From positions 1,736,001 to 1,800,000 of the forward strand of contig AP018536.1 in NCBI GenBank assembly GCA_003584705.1: a stretch of 64,000 nt of DNA. Reading direction: 5' to 3'. A model generated the notes under the pieces. That model was not told where the DNA came from. It ran no database searches and saw only the letters and a list, made by a program, of their open reading frames with translations. Below, one piece after another: positions 22,524-29,955 of this stretch; position 1 is the first letter of the stretch; the number at the start of each line of letters is the position of its first letter. Source of the DNA: Lachnospiraceae bacterium GAM79 (lineage in GTDB: Bacteria > Bacillota > Clostridia > Lachnospirales > Lachnospiraceae). The position numbers and the translations under genes were made by a program.

Positions 22524-23801
22524 ATGGAAAAAAAGGCATTTGTTACCAAAGAAATGATCGAAAAGATCGCAGAAAAATATCCCACACCGTTTCATATCTA
22601 TGATGAAAAGGGAATCCGGGAGAATGCGAAGGCGCTGAAGGAAGCTTTTGCGTGGAACAAGGGCTACAAGGAGTTCTTTGCGGTAAAGGCGACTCCCAAC
22701 CCTTTTCTGATCAACATCTTAAGAGATTACGGCTGTGGATGTGACTGCTCCTCTCTGACAGAGCTGATGCTCAGCAATGCTATGGGGGTAAAGGGAGAGG
22801 ACATTATGTTCTCCTCCAACGATACCCCGGCCCATGAATTCGAATATGCGGCAAAAATCGGTGCCACCATCAATCTGGATGACATCACCCATATCGATTT
22901 CCTGGAGAAGACCATCGGTTATCTGCCCAAGACCCTGAGCTGCCGTTACAATCCCGGCGGATATTTTTCCATCAGCAATAACATCATGGACAATCCGGGC
23001 GATGCTAAATACGGTTTCACCACGGAGCAGATGTTTGAGGGATATAAGATCCTGAAGGCAAAGGGTGTGGAGAATTTTGGTATCCATTCTTTTCTGGCCA
23101 GTAACACGGTAACGAATGACTATTATCCCACTCTGGCAAGAGAACTGTTCGAACTGGCAGTAAAGCTGAAAGAGGAGACCGGCGCACACATTACCTTCAT
23201 CAATTTGTCCGGTGGTATCGGTATTCCTTACCGTCCGGATCAGGAACCCAACGACATCAGAGTCATCGGCGAAGGCGTGCGTAAGGTATATGAGGAAGTT
23301 CTGGTACCGGCAGGCATGGGTGATGTGGCAATCTACACAGAGCTTGGTCGTTATATGATGGCACCTTACGGACATCTGGTGACCCAGGTCATCCATGAGA
23401 AGCATACTCATAAGGAATACATCGGTGTGGATGCCTGTGCCGTGAACCTGATGCGTCCCGCCATGTACGGCGCTTACCATCACATCACTGTACTGGGCAA
23501 GGAAAACGAGCCCTGCGACCACAAGTACGATGTGACCGGTTCCCTGTGCGAGAACAACGACAAATTCGCCATCGACCGGATGCTGCCGAAGATCGATATC
23601 GGTGACTATATTGCCATCCACGATACCGGTGCACACGGTTTTGCCATGGGTTACAATTACAACGGTAAGCTGAAATCCGCAGAGCTTCTGCTGAAGGAGG
23701 ACGGCAGCGTGGAACTGATCCGCCGTGCCGAGACACCGAAGGATTATTTTGCAACCTTTGACTGTTTCGATATTTATAATAAGATTAATTTTGACGCATA
23801 A
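22524..23801 (+). CDS. lysA: Diaminopimelate decarboxylase-type PLP enzyme
   Basis: This 425-residue fold-type III decarboxylase has the PLP lysine in FFAVKATPNP (Lys55), the phosphate-binding NLSGGIGIPY, EXGR-type ELGRYMMAP, and the C-terminal DACAVNLMRPAMYGAYHHI and ENND (Cys-Glu) active-site segments. It should convert meso-diaminopimelate to lysine. Adjacent ddh makes its substrate. Distance from the classical LysA leaves a small chance of a related amino-acid decarboxylase. Confidence 0.88.
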   Translation: MEKKAFVTKEMIEKIAEKYPTPFHIYDEKGIRENAKALKEAFAWNKGYKEFFAVKATPNPFLINILRDYGCGCDCSSLTELMLSNAMGVKGEDIMFSSNDTPAHEFEYAAKIGATINLDDITHIDFLEKTIGYLPKTLSCRYNPGGYFSISNNIMDNPGDAKYGFTTEQMFEGYKILKAKGVENFGIHSFLASNTVTNDYYPTLARELFELAVKLKEETGAHITFINLSGGIGIPYRPDQEPNDIRVIGEGVRKVYEEVLVPAGMGDVAIYTELGRYMMAPYGHLVTQVIHEKHTHKEYIGVDACAVNLMRPAMYGAYHHITVLGKENEPCDHKYDVTGSLCENNDKFAIDRMLPKIDIGDYIAIHDTGAHGFAMGYNYNGKLKSAELLLKEDGSVELIRRAETPKDYFATFDCFDIYNKINFDA

Positions 23802-23805
23802 CACT

Positions 23806-24015
23806 TACCCATAGGAGGTTGGCGTGACTGCTTGCAGGCAAAGCAAACCTCCTATGAGGGAAGTGAACGAACATGAGCAAGAAGGGCGATAGCCCGGAAT
23901 GCGAATGGGAGTACCCATAGGAGGTTGGCGTGACTGCTTGCAGGCAAAGCAAACCTCCTATGAGGGAAGTGAACGAACATGAGCAAGAAGGGCGATAGCC
24001 CGGAATGCGAATGGG
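23806..24015. repeat. Two 104-bp direct repeats in tandem
   Basis: Copies 23806-23909 and 23912-24015 are identical over 104 bp, separated by AG. Each holds a 10-bp stem (ATAGGAGGTT / AACCTCCTAT) with a smaller inner hairpin, and a GGGC-GATA-GCCC hairpin near its end. The array fills the whole gap between lysA and the LD-carboxypeptidase and ends 22 bp before the latter's start. No ORF in it is credible. Confidence 0.9.
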
Positions 24016-24037
24016 CGATATAGGAGGATACGAAGCA

Positions 24038-25081
24038 ATGAAATATCCGAAACATATACAGCGGGGAGGGACCATTGGATTTGTGGCCCCTTCTTTTGGC
24101 TGTCAGATAGAACCTTATTACACTGCCTTTGGCAATGCCCAGAAGAAATTCCGGGAAATGGGCTATCAGTTACAATTAGGCCCCAACTGTTATGCCGGAG
24201 AGGGCATCGGTATCAGTAACACCCCCGAAAAATGCGGGCAGGAGCTGACGGATTACTATTGCAGCCCGGAAAATGACTGTCTGATCTCCTGCGGTGGCGG
24301 AGAACTGATGTGCGAGACCATGAGCCATGTGGATTTTGAGCGTCTGCAGGCAGCAGAGCCCAAGTGGTATCTGGGGTATTCTGACAATACCAACATGACC
24401 TATCTGCTGGCAACCATCTGTGATACCGCCTCCGTCTACGGCCCCTGCGCGGCCGCCTTTGGCATGGAGCCCTGGCATGCATCCCTGAAAGATGCCTTCG
24501 GAATATTGACCGGAGAGACCAAAGAGGTGCATGGATATGACAAGTGGGAAAAGGAGTCTCTGAAAAATGAAGAACAGCCTCTGTTGCCCTATAACACCAC
24601 GGAATCCAGAGTGCTGAAAAAGTATCTTGGCAGACAGACAGCAGAAAAGGAACCGGAGATCCGCTTTTCAGGTCGGTTGCTGGGCGGCTGTATGGATTGT
24701 CTGGTGAATCTACTGGGAACCCGGTTTGATAAAACACAGGATTTTCTGGAAAAGTATAAAGAGGACGGAATCATCTGGTTCCTGGAAGCATGTGACCTGA
24801 ATGTTTTTGCCATCCGCAGAGCCATGTGGCAGATGGAGGAAGCCGGATGGTTTCAGTATGTCAAAGGTTTTCTCATCGGAAGACCGTTGTGTTTCGGACA
24901 GGAGATGATGGGACTGGATCAGTACCAGGCAGTTCTGGCCGTGGCGGGAGAGAAGAATGTTCCCGTGATCATGGATGTGGATCTGGGACATCTGGCACCC
25001 ATGATGCCGATTGTCACCGGAAGCTGTGCGGAAGTACAGGTACAGGGCAATGATGTCACCCTCCGTTATGACTATCGGTAA
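24038..25081 (+). CDS. LD-carboxypeptidase (peptidase S66 family)
   Basis: This 347-residue serine peptidase trims the L,D-bonded terminal residue from muropeptides in peptidoglycan recycling, or cleaves related cytoplasmic peptides. The N-terminal GGTIGFVAPSF and nucleophile motif GYSDNT (Ser in LGYSDNTNMTYLL) are typical of S66. ATG 24038 is chosen since TAGGAGG lies 10 nt upstream; the longer ORF begins inside the 104-bp repeat. MccF-type self-immunity proteins are related. Confidence 0.87.
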   Translation: MKYPKHIQRGGTIGFVAPSFGCQIEPYYTAFGNAQKKFREMGYQLQLGPNCYAGEGIGISNTPEKCGQELTDYYCSPENDCLISCGGGELMCETMSHVDFERLQAAEPKWYLGYSDNTNMTYLLATICDTASVYGPCAAAFGMEPWHASLKDAFGILTGETKEVHGYDKWEKESLKNEEQPLLPYNTTESRVLKKYLGRQTAEKEPEIRFSGRLLGGCMDCLVNLLGTRFDKTQDFLEKYKEDGIIWFLEACDLNVFAIRRAMWQMEEAGWFQYVKGFLIGRPLCFGQEMMGLDQYQAVLAVAGEKNVPVIMDVDLGHLAPMMPIVTGSCAEVQVQGNDVTLRYDYR

Positions 25082-25117
25082 AAATGTATAAATTCATAGA
25101 AAAAGTGTAGAAATAAG

Positions 25118-25148
25118 AAAAGGCTCATCCCAAACGGGAGAGCCTTTT
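25118..25148. terminator. Bidirectional terminator
   Basis: AAAAGGCTC ... GAGCCTTTT with a short inner CCC/GGG pairing. It lies 37 bp after the carboxypeptidase stop and also just downstream of the minus-strand small ORF at 25187-25258. Confidence 0.8.
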
Positions 25149-25186
25149 CGTGCGTCTATGGAACGCTCTATTCGTCGAAAACGATA

Positions 25187-25258
25187 TTAGCAGCCAAAAT
25201 TGAAGTAGCCGCAGAATGCATTCAACCACTGAGAACAGTTAATGAATTTGAAACACAT
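25187..25258 (-). CDS. Putative 23-residue cysteine-rich peptide
   Basis: A minus-strand ORF of 23 codons starts with ATG 8 nt after AGGAGG, a near-perfect Shine-Dalgarno. The peptide begins MCFKFINCSQWL and has Cys at 2, 8, 16 and 23, plus many aromatic residues. It ends 39 bp before a bidirectional terminator, so it is a complete transcription-unit-like arrangement. I do not recognise the family. A signal or toxin-like peptide is possible, but so is a chance ORF. Confidence 0.45.
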   Translation of the reverse strand: MCFKFINCSQWLNAFCGYFNFGC

Positions 25259-25450
25259 ACTTTCTTCCTCCTTTTCCTGTTGCCTGGTGTTCGGTTACGT
25301 CTGTGTTAGCTAAGCACAAATGAATTGTAACAATTTTGTAACAATTAATCCATAGGAGATGATTGGAAAAAAATTAGAAAAAGCAGGAAATGCGATGTGG
25401 TTATAAAAATACAAAAAGAAAGCGCAGAACCGATTCGATTCTGCGCTAAC

Positions 25451-25533
25451 TGCCGGCAATGGGACTTGAACCCATACGGTGTTGCCACCAACAGATTTTG
25501 AGTCTGCCTCGTCTGCCATTCCGACACGCCGGC
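25451..25533 (-). tRNA. tRNA-Leu (anticodon CAA)
   Basis: An 83-nt class II tRNA on the minus strand with acceptor GCCGGCG / TGCCGGC, anticodon loop CTCAAAA, a long variable arm and T-loop GTTCAAGTC. CCA is not encoded. The prophage begins about 60 bp upstream of its 5' end, so the tRNA itself is intact. Confidence 0.95.
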
Positions 25534-25557
25534 ATTCAAACACTCACAACAGAGATT

Positions 25558-25586
25558 ATCTTATCATAGATTAAAAAAGTTGACAA
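25558..25586 (-). promoter_or_regulatory. Promoter of tRNA-Leu
   Basis: On the minus strand TTGTCA (25586-25581), 17-bp spacer, TAAGAT (25563-25558). It ends 8 bp from the prophage left repeat, so integration leaves the tRNA promoter intact. Confidence 0.7.
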
Positions 25587-25593
25587 GAGTTTT

Positions 25594-25608
25594 TTTCTGG
25601 AATCTTGC
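25594..25608 (+). repeat. Left end repeat (candidate attL)
   Basis: TTTCTGGAATCTTGC is identical to 60789-60803. Both copies have GTTGACA 6-8 bp upstream, so similarity extends to about 30 bp. Confidence 0.75.
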
Positions 25609-25624
25609 GATAAGTTTTAGAATG

Positions 25625-25669
25625 AAAATCGACAAGAGGTTATAAAGCCTCTGCCGATTTTCTTTTTTT
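25625..25669 (+). terminator. Terminator 1 at prophage left end
   Basis: AAAATCG ... AGAGG / CCTCT ... CGATTTT followed by CTTTTTTT. It is the first of two tandem terminators before the first phage gene. It may insulate the phage or attenuate its left operon. Confidence 0.8.
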
Positions 25670-25691
25670 ATAGGAAACAGCAGAAAAGAAG

Positions 25692-25731
25692 AGCGTGCAG
25701 AGCGTAAAAACTCTGACACGCTTATTTTTTT
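25692..25731 (+). terminator. Terminator 2 at prophage left end
   Basis: AGCGTG-CAGAG / CTCTG-A-CACGCT and a T-rich tail ending 39 bp before the first phage gene. No promoter is obvious between this hairpin and the gene. Confidence 0.8.
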
Positions 25732-25769
25732 ACCATAAAAGCAAATGAGGACGGAAAGGAGCATAGAGC

Positions 25770-25964
25770 ATGGGAAAACGAAAGTATAAGCGTCTGCATT
25801 ATGAGGACAGGCAGACCATAGAGGCTATGAGTAAGCAGGGCAGCAGCGTAAGCGATATTGCAGAGGCGCTGGGAACACACAGGGACACTATTTATAGGGA
25901 GTTCAAACGCTGCAACGCCACACTGAAAACATACACAGCAGCAGCGGGGCAGCAGGCACTATAA
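25770..25964 (+). CDS. Small HTH protein resembling the DNA-binding domain of the phage IS30 transposase
   Basis: The 64-residue protein is essentially one HTH. Its DRQTIEAMSKQGSSVSDIAE and HRDTIYREFKR segments align with DRISIEALKKAGHSVIEIAE and HRSTIYNELKR near the start of the transposase at 59570. It lacks any DDE catalytic part, so it could bind the same sites without cutting, as a repressor of transposition or an accessory. A truncated IS30 relic is the alternative, but the intact ORF, good GGAAAGGAG site and first-gene position argue for use. Confidence 0.7.
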   Translation: MGKRKYKRLHYEDRQTIEAMSKQGSSVSDIAEALGTHRDTIYREFKRCNATLKTYTAAAGQQAL

Positions 25965-25982
25965 GGAAAGGAGCGGTAAAGA

Positions 25983-26204
25983 ATGAATAAGCAGAGGCGC
26001 AACAGAATTGCAGAGGCATTAGAGCTGATAAGCCAAGCAAGGGACATTTTGGAAGAGGTAAAAGACGAAGAGCAGGAAAGCTACGAAAATCTGCCGGAGA
26101 GTTTGCAATATGGAGAACGTGGCGAGCAGATGCAGGAAAACGTAGATAGTTTAGAGGAATTTATAGGCTATCTGGAAGAAACCGACAGTTTAGAGGAAAT
26201 GTAG
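25983..26204 (+). CDS. Small acidic helical phage protein
   Basis: 73 residues, strongly acidic, predicted helical with a coiled-coil pattern (ALELISQARDILEEVKDEEQE). GAAAGGAGCGG precedes the ATG. Function is unknown. A tRNA gene follows 19 bp after its stop. Confidence 0.7.
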   Translation: MNKQRRNRIAEALELISQARDILEEVKDEEQESYENLPESLQYGERGEQMQENVDSLEEFIGYLEETDSLEEM

Positions 26205-26223
26205 GCGGCAGCAGCCGCCACGA

Positions 26224-26297
26224 GTGCCGTTAGTTCAGTTGGTTAGAGCAGCCGCCTCATAAGCGGCAAGTCGTGGGTTCAAGTCCCACACGGCACA
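26224..26297 (+). tRNA. Phage tRNA with anticodon CAT (Met or lysidine-type Ile)
   Basis: 74-nt cloverleaf: acceptor GTGCCGT / ACGGCAC, perfect 5-bp anticodon stem GCCGC / GCGGC with loop CTCATAA, T-loop GTTCAAGTC. CCA is not encoded. CAT tRNAs read AUG, or AUA once modified to lysidine. The phage uses ATA often, so an Ile2 role is plausible. Confidence 0.93.
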
Positions 26298-26532
26298 TTG
26301 CGTAGCAGGCATGGCGAGCCTGCGGCAGAGGGCAGCAGGCTAATAGCTGCAATCTGTATACCGTGGAAAAATAGCGGCGGTCATACCAGCCAGAAAGTAT
26401 GTGGACAGTCAACAGGTTTTCAGTTGCTTTTTAATGCGAAAAGCAGCCCGCACGGTAAAACCAAACGCCAGAACAGGAGAGCGGCACACATGGAAAGACA
26501 GAGAGCGCCGCCGAAAGGAAGAGAGGCAGAGA

Positions 26533-26871
26533 ATGGCAGCAGAGGCATTGATAGTAGAGGACGCATACCAGAGAGGCTATGCAGATGCCATAGCAGATAT
26601 GCGTAAGAAAAAAGAGCAGAGGCGGCAGCGGGAGCAGGCAAAGAAAGCCCGCCGCTGGTATTTCATTAAGCAGAAAGCCTACGGGCTTGCAATGCTGGCA
26701 GTTACCGTGCTGGCAGTATGGGCGACAGAGGGCGACATAACAATAGCGGTTATTACCGTACCGCTGGGGCTTATGTGCCTTTTCAGTAAAAAAATGCTGA
26801 TAGTAGACAACTACTATTTTGCTACAGAAGAGAGGGCAATACATGGACGAAAAAACAATACAGCGTATTAA
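26533..26871 (+). CDS. Phage membrane protein, two hydrophobic segments
   Basis: The 112-residue form starts at ATG 26533; the open frame extends upstream to 26401 but that part lacks a good ribosome site and shows no conserved features. A charged helical N-terminus (QRGYADAIADMRKKKEQRRQR) precedes two adjacent hydrophobic stretches (about 52-80), a membrane hairpin. Function is unknown. Its end overlaps the next gene by 29 bp. Confidence 0.55.
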   Translation: MAAEALIVEDAYQRGYADAIADMRKKKEQRRQREQAKKARRWYFIKQKAYGLAMLAVTVLAVWATEGDITIAVITVPLGLMCLFSKKMLIVDNYYFATEERAIHGRKNNTAY

Positions 26872-27385
26872 AAAGCTGCAAGCACTGGCAGAGCGGGGCG
26901 TAGGCGGCGAGAAAACGACAGCGCAAAAGAAACTTGCAAAGCTGCTTAAGGATAACGGTATAAATTCCTTAGACGAACTACAAAAGGAAGAGTATGAATA
27001 TACGATATTTTCCTACAACGGAAAGCACGAAATAAAACTGCTGCGGCAGTGTATGTATAAGGTCATGGGTGCTAAATCTGACAGAACAGCATACAAGCCA
27101 TACGGACGGCGGCAGAAAATCGGCATATATTGCACGAAAGCGCAGAAAATCGAAATAGAGTTAGAGTTTGAATTTTACAGAAACGTATTTTATGAGGAAT
27201 TAAGTACATTTATGGACGCTTTCATACAGGCACAGAAGATTTTCCCAGAAGATGCACCAGTAGGAGACTACGACGAATTTAACGAAAGAGATATGAAAAT
27301 AGCGTTTATGGCTACGGGGATAGAACGGCGTAGCAGGGCTGCAATGATAGAGGAAAGCGAGGCGGGAAGAGAGGGCAAAGCATGA
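26843..27385 (+). CDS. DUF2786-like phage protein
   Basis: 180 residues. The N-terminal segment (IQRIKKLQALAERGVGGEKTT...AQKKLAKLL) matches DUF2786, a small helical domain of unknown role found in phages and plasmids. The rest is alpha/beta with no catalytic motif that I recognise. ATG 26843 is preferred over an upstream in-frame start that has no ribosome site. It overlaps the next gene by ATGA. Confidence 0.7.
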   Translation: MDEKTIQRIKKLQALAERGVGGEKTTAQKKLAKLLKDNGINSLDELQKEEYEYTIFSYNGKHEIKLLRQCMYKVMGAKSDRTAYKPYGRRQKIGIYCTKAQKIEIELEFEFYRNVFYEELSTFMDAFIQAQKIFPEDAPVGDYDEFNERDMKIAFMATGIERRSRAAMIEESEAGREGKA

Positions 27386-28290
27386 GGGTAGGACTAATAG
27401 ACGTAGACGGGCATAACTTCCCTAATTTGCCGCTCATGAAAATATCAGCATACCACAAAAGCAGAGGGGATAGCGTAGAGTGGTACGAGCCACTTTTTAG
27501 CGGTCACATGGATAAAGTGTATATGAGCAAAGTTTTTACATTTACGCCAGATTACCCGTACTGCATAAATGCTAATGAAGTCATAAAAGGCGGCACGGGG
27601 TACAGCTACCCAGACGGTGGGGAAGAGCTACCAGAAGAAATAGAGCATATATACCCAGACTATCAGCTATACAAAGATACTTTTCCAGATACAGCATACG
27701 GCTTTTTAACTAGAGGCTGTCCGAGAGGTTGCGACTTTTGCATAGTGGGAAAGAAAGAGGGCAGATGCGCAAGGAAAGTGGCTGATTTATCGGAGTTTTG
27801 GAACGGGCAGAAAAATATAGTGCTTTTAGATGCCAATATGTTTGCCTGCAAAGAGTGGAAAGACTTAAGTGTACAGCTGATAGAAAGCGGCGCATGGGTA
27901 GACTTTTCGCAAGGGTGCGATATAAGGCTTATGACTGATGAAAAAGCAGAATACATAAAGCGCATGAAGATTAAGCAAGTGCATTTTGCATGGGACAGAT
28001 ACGAGGATAAAGAAAAGATAGTACCTCAATTTAAGCGATTTAAGGAAATAACGCAATGGGACTATAGAAAACTGGGCGTATACGTGCTTTGCAATTTTAA
28101 TACCACTTTTGAGCAGGATTTAGACCGAGTGTATACGTTGCGAGAGCTGGGATATAACCCGTATGTAATGCTGTACGAAAAAGACAAGCTGCCAGCAAAG
28201 CATAGGCTTAAGCTATTGCAACGCTGGGTAAACAACAGAATTATTTTTAGGAGCTGCAAAAGGTTTGAAGAGTACGACGGCAGAAAGTGA
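27382..28290 (+). CDS. Radical SAM superfamily protein encoded by the phage
   Basis: This 302-residue enzyme carries the canonical cluster motif CPRGCDFC (CxxxCxxC) in the context GFLTRGCPRGCDFCIVGKKEG, plus the N-terminal VGLIDVDGHNFPNLPLMKIS and a barrel-like body. Such proteins generate a 5'-deoxyadenosyl radical. Related genes occur in Clostridia phages near replication genes; their substrate is unknown to me. A DNA or RNA base modification would be consistent with the early location, but that is inference. Confidence 0.82.
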   Translation: MRVGLIDVDGHNFPNLPLMKISAYHKSRGDSVEWYEPLFSGHMDKVYMSKVFTFTPDYPYCINANEVIKGGTGYSYPDGGEELPEEIEHIYPDYQLYKDTFPDTAYGFLTRGCPRGCDFCIVGKKEGRCARKVADLSEFWNGQKNIVLLDANMFACKEWKDLSVQLIESGAWVDFSQGCDIRLMTDEKAEYIKRMKIKQVHFAWDRYEDKEKIVPQFKRFKEITQWDYRKLGVYVLCNFNTTFEQDLDRVYTLRELGYNPYVMLYEKDKLPAKHRLKLLQRWVNNRIIFRSCKRFEEYDGRK

Positions 28291-28299
28291 GGTATAAGC

Positions 28300-28476
28300 G
28301 TGTATACATTCAAAAACGGAAAAACACAACATATAGGCGCAAATATCCAGAAAAGCATAAAAATTGATAGGGAAACGCAGGAGATTATAGAAACCGTAAA
28401 AGGGCGTAGTTTTTCTGATAAGGTGCGCAATATGGCAGAGGAATATTTAAGGTTGAAAACAAAAGTATTACCTTAA
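28300..28476 (+). CDS. Small ribbon-helix-helix-like DNA-binding protein
   Basis: A 58-codon ORF from GTG 28300. The stretch IQKSIKIDRETQEIIETVKG with FSDKVRNMAEEYLR fits a beta strand and two helices of the Arc/CopG fold. Its last codons and the next 45 bp carry three copies of a short motif (AAAAGTATTAC), typical of an autoregulated repressor. It is not a confident family hit. Confidence 0.6.
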   Translation: MYTFKNGKTQHIGANIQKSIKIDRETQEIIETVKGRSFSDKVRNMAEEYLRLKTKVLP

Positions 28477-28519
28477 CACGTACAAAAGTATTACCTATTC
28501 AGGAATAAGTAATACTTTT
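28459..28519. promoter_or_regulatory. Triple AAAAGTATTAC motif, possible operator and terminator
   Basis: ACAAAAGTATTACCT occurs at 28459-28473 and 28482-28496, and AAGTAATACTTTT is inverted at 28507-28519. The second and third copies pair into a hairpin ending in T residues. A further AAAAGTATTA lies at 31170-31179 before the Rep gene. These may bind the RHH-like protein or Rep. Confidence 0.5.
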
Positions 28520-28552
28520 TGCGGCAGAAAAGAGAAGAAAGAGAGGCAATTT

Positions 28553-28894
28553 ATGAGCGAGGTATATATACGCAGCCAGAATAAAGAAAAGCTGTATAGA
28601 CTGGGCGGTAATTACGCCTGCGTAGAGTATGGAGAGTACGAGGACATAAAGAAAAAGAGAGGCGGCGCAGAGGCAGACAAAAAGCGCCACGTAATTTGCA
28701 TAAGTGACGGGTGTTTAGAAGAAATTGGAGAGTATGCCACAAAAGAGCGCTGCTTAGAGGTGCTGGACGAGATACAGAAAGCGTGCGTAAGCTATCTGTT
28801 TACGGCTGGCGGTGCAGCCGTAATAAGGGGCGGCATGGACGTACAGCCGTTTGCAGCAGTAATACCGAGGCTGTACGAAATGCCAGAGAAGTAG
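28553..28894 (+). CDS. Phage protein of unknown function
   Basis: 113 residues, alpha/beta, starting MSEVYIRSQNKEKLYRLGG. It has scattered Cys but no metal motif. It lies in the early replication region, 12 bp before the next gene. I do not recognise it. Confidence 0.7.
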   Translation: MSEVYIRSQNKEKLYRLGGNYACVEYGEYEDIKKKRGGAEADKKRHVICISDGCLEEIGEYATKERCLEVLDEIQKACVSYLFTAGGAAVIRGGMDVQPFAAVIPRLYEMPEK

Positions 28895-28906
28895 GAGAGG
28901 CAGACA

Positions 28907-29206
28907 GTGACAGTAAAGGAATTTATAGGCACGCTGGAGAGTTCAGACCGCCTGCGCATTATCGAGGGCAAAGCAGAGGTTTACGTAGGGTATCTGGCAG
29001 CGTTCAAACCGTTTGCAGACCATGAGATAAGCGAGGAATACCGAAAATACAGCGGGCATGAGGTAAAGAAGTTTAGAGCAGTGCCGGAGATAACGCACAG
29101 ACGCTGGAAAGAGCTGGGGCTTATGAAACCATTAGAGCCAGACCAGACAGCACAGTATAAGTTTAGTGATTTGCAGATGTCGCTTTACTACACCATTTAC
29201 ATATAA
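28907..29206 (+). CDS. Phage protein of unknown function
   Basis: 99 residues from GTG 28907 after GGAGAGGC. It is mixed alpha/beta and ends in hydrophobic LQMSLYYTIYI. No domain is recognised; it sits between two early genes and is probably part of the same transcript. Confidence 0.65.
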   Translation: MTVKEFIGTLESSDRLRIIEGKAEVYVGYLAAFKPFADHEISEEYRKYSGHEVKKFRAVPEITHRRWKELGLMKPLEPDQTAQYKFSDLQMSLYYTIYI

Positions 29207-29226
29207 GAAAGGAAAGGGCAGGAAGT

Positions 29227-29955
29227 ATGACAAAGAAAAAGCCGGATTTTTTACGGGATTTAGATACTGCAATCATGGACGAGCTTACAGGTGGCGGTAT
29301 CAAGGGAAATGCAGCGGGACTGGTAGGAACGCTTACACAGATTAAGGAAATTAAGCAGCTATGCGGGCTGCCGTTTTGCGGTTATATGGCAAAGTTGGAA
29401 ACGGTAAGACCAAGCGGCGTGCCGGACGAGGTAACGGTAGTATTTGCAGAGGACGTACCATACAGGGCTTGCAACGGCATAGAATTTGACGTTATGCAGG
29501 AATTTGTAGAGGGCAGCAGGCTTTTACTGACAGGTAAGGTGCAGACGCTTAAGGACTTCCAGAGCGGTAGACTGCTGGTATATATTCTGGCAGATTTTGT
29601 GGCGGTATCGGAAAAGGCAGTAGAGCAGGACGAGGCAGCAGTAAGAGGCGTTATAGCGAATAAGCCAACATACAGAGAAACACCGAGAGGCAAGCGCATT
29701 ACTGATATTACGGTAAAGGTAAGAAATGAGCTTACAGGCGGCAGCTGCTTTTTGCCGTGCATCTGCTGGCAGGAACAGGCAGACGAGGCGGCGCAGTGGC
29801 AGCAGGGCGACACTGTAGAGCTGCTGGGACGGTATCAGAGCCGCCAGTATGAAAAGGTGCTTGATGCAGCCACAGGAGAAAGAGAACAGCGCACAGCTTA
29901 TGAGGTATCGGTACGGCTGATTAGAAGAAAGGAAGAGGCAGAAAATGAGTGTTGA
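29227..29955 (+). CDS. SSB-like protein with two OB-fold regions
   Basis: 242 residues. The C-terminal half (VRGVIANKPTYRETPRGKRI...) reads like an SSB OB fold, with the CICWQEQADEAAQW and GDTVELLGRYQSR strands; the N-terminal half (GYMAKLETVRPSG, LLLTGKVQTLKDF) looks like a second, weaker copy. It probably binds single-stranded DNA during phage replication. The phage also has a canonical SSB at 35784. Confidence 0.6.
   Translation: MTKKKPDFLRDLDTAIMDELTGGGIKGNAAGLVGTLTQIKEIKQLCGLPFCGYMAKLETVRPSGVPDEVTVVFAEDVPYRACNGIEFDVMQEFVEGSRLLLTGKVQTLKDFQSGRLLVYILADFVAVSEKAVEQDEAAVRGVIANKPTYRETPRGKRITDITVKVRNELTGGSCFLPCICWQEQADEAAQWQQGDTVELLGRYQSRQYEKVLDAATGEREQRTAYEVSVRLIRRKEEAENEC

Noticed and set aside
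22719..23804. 361-codon minus-strand ORF
   Set aside because: Lies fully opposite lysA, whose PLP motifs are intact; no ribosome site or domain.
23785..24075. Minus-strand ORFs with internal duplication
   Set aside because: The duplication is the 104-bp DNA repeat; no ribosome site, and the plus strand carries the real gene.
25358..25405. 15-codon plus-strand ORF after AGGAG
   Set aside because: Ribosome-site spacing is too short and there is no second support.
25594..25608. XerCD dif-type integration site
   Set aside because: The repeat does not resemble Firmicute dif arms, and there is no dif-like 6-bp centre.
25564..25764. 66-codon minus-strand ORF over the left end
   Set aside because: It spans both terminator hairpins and the junction; no domain or ribosome site.
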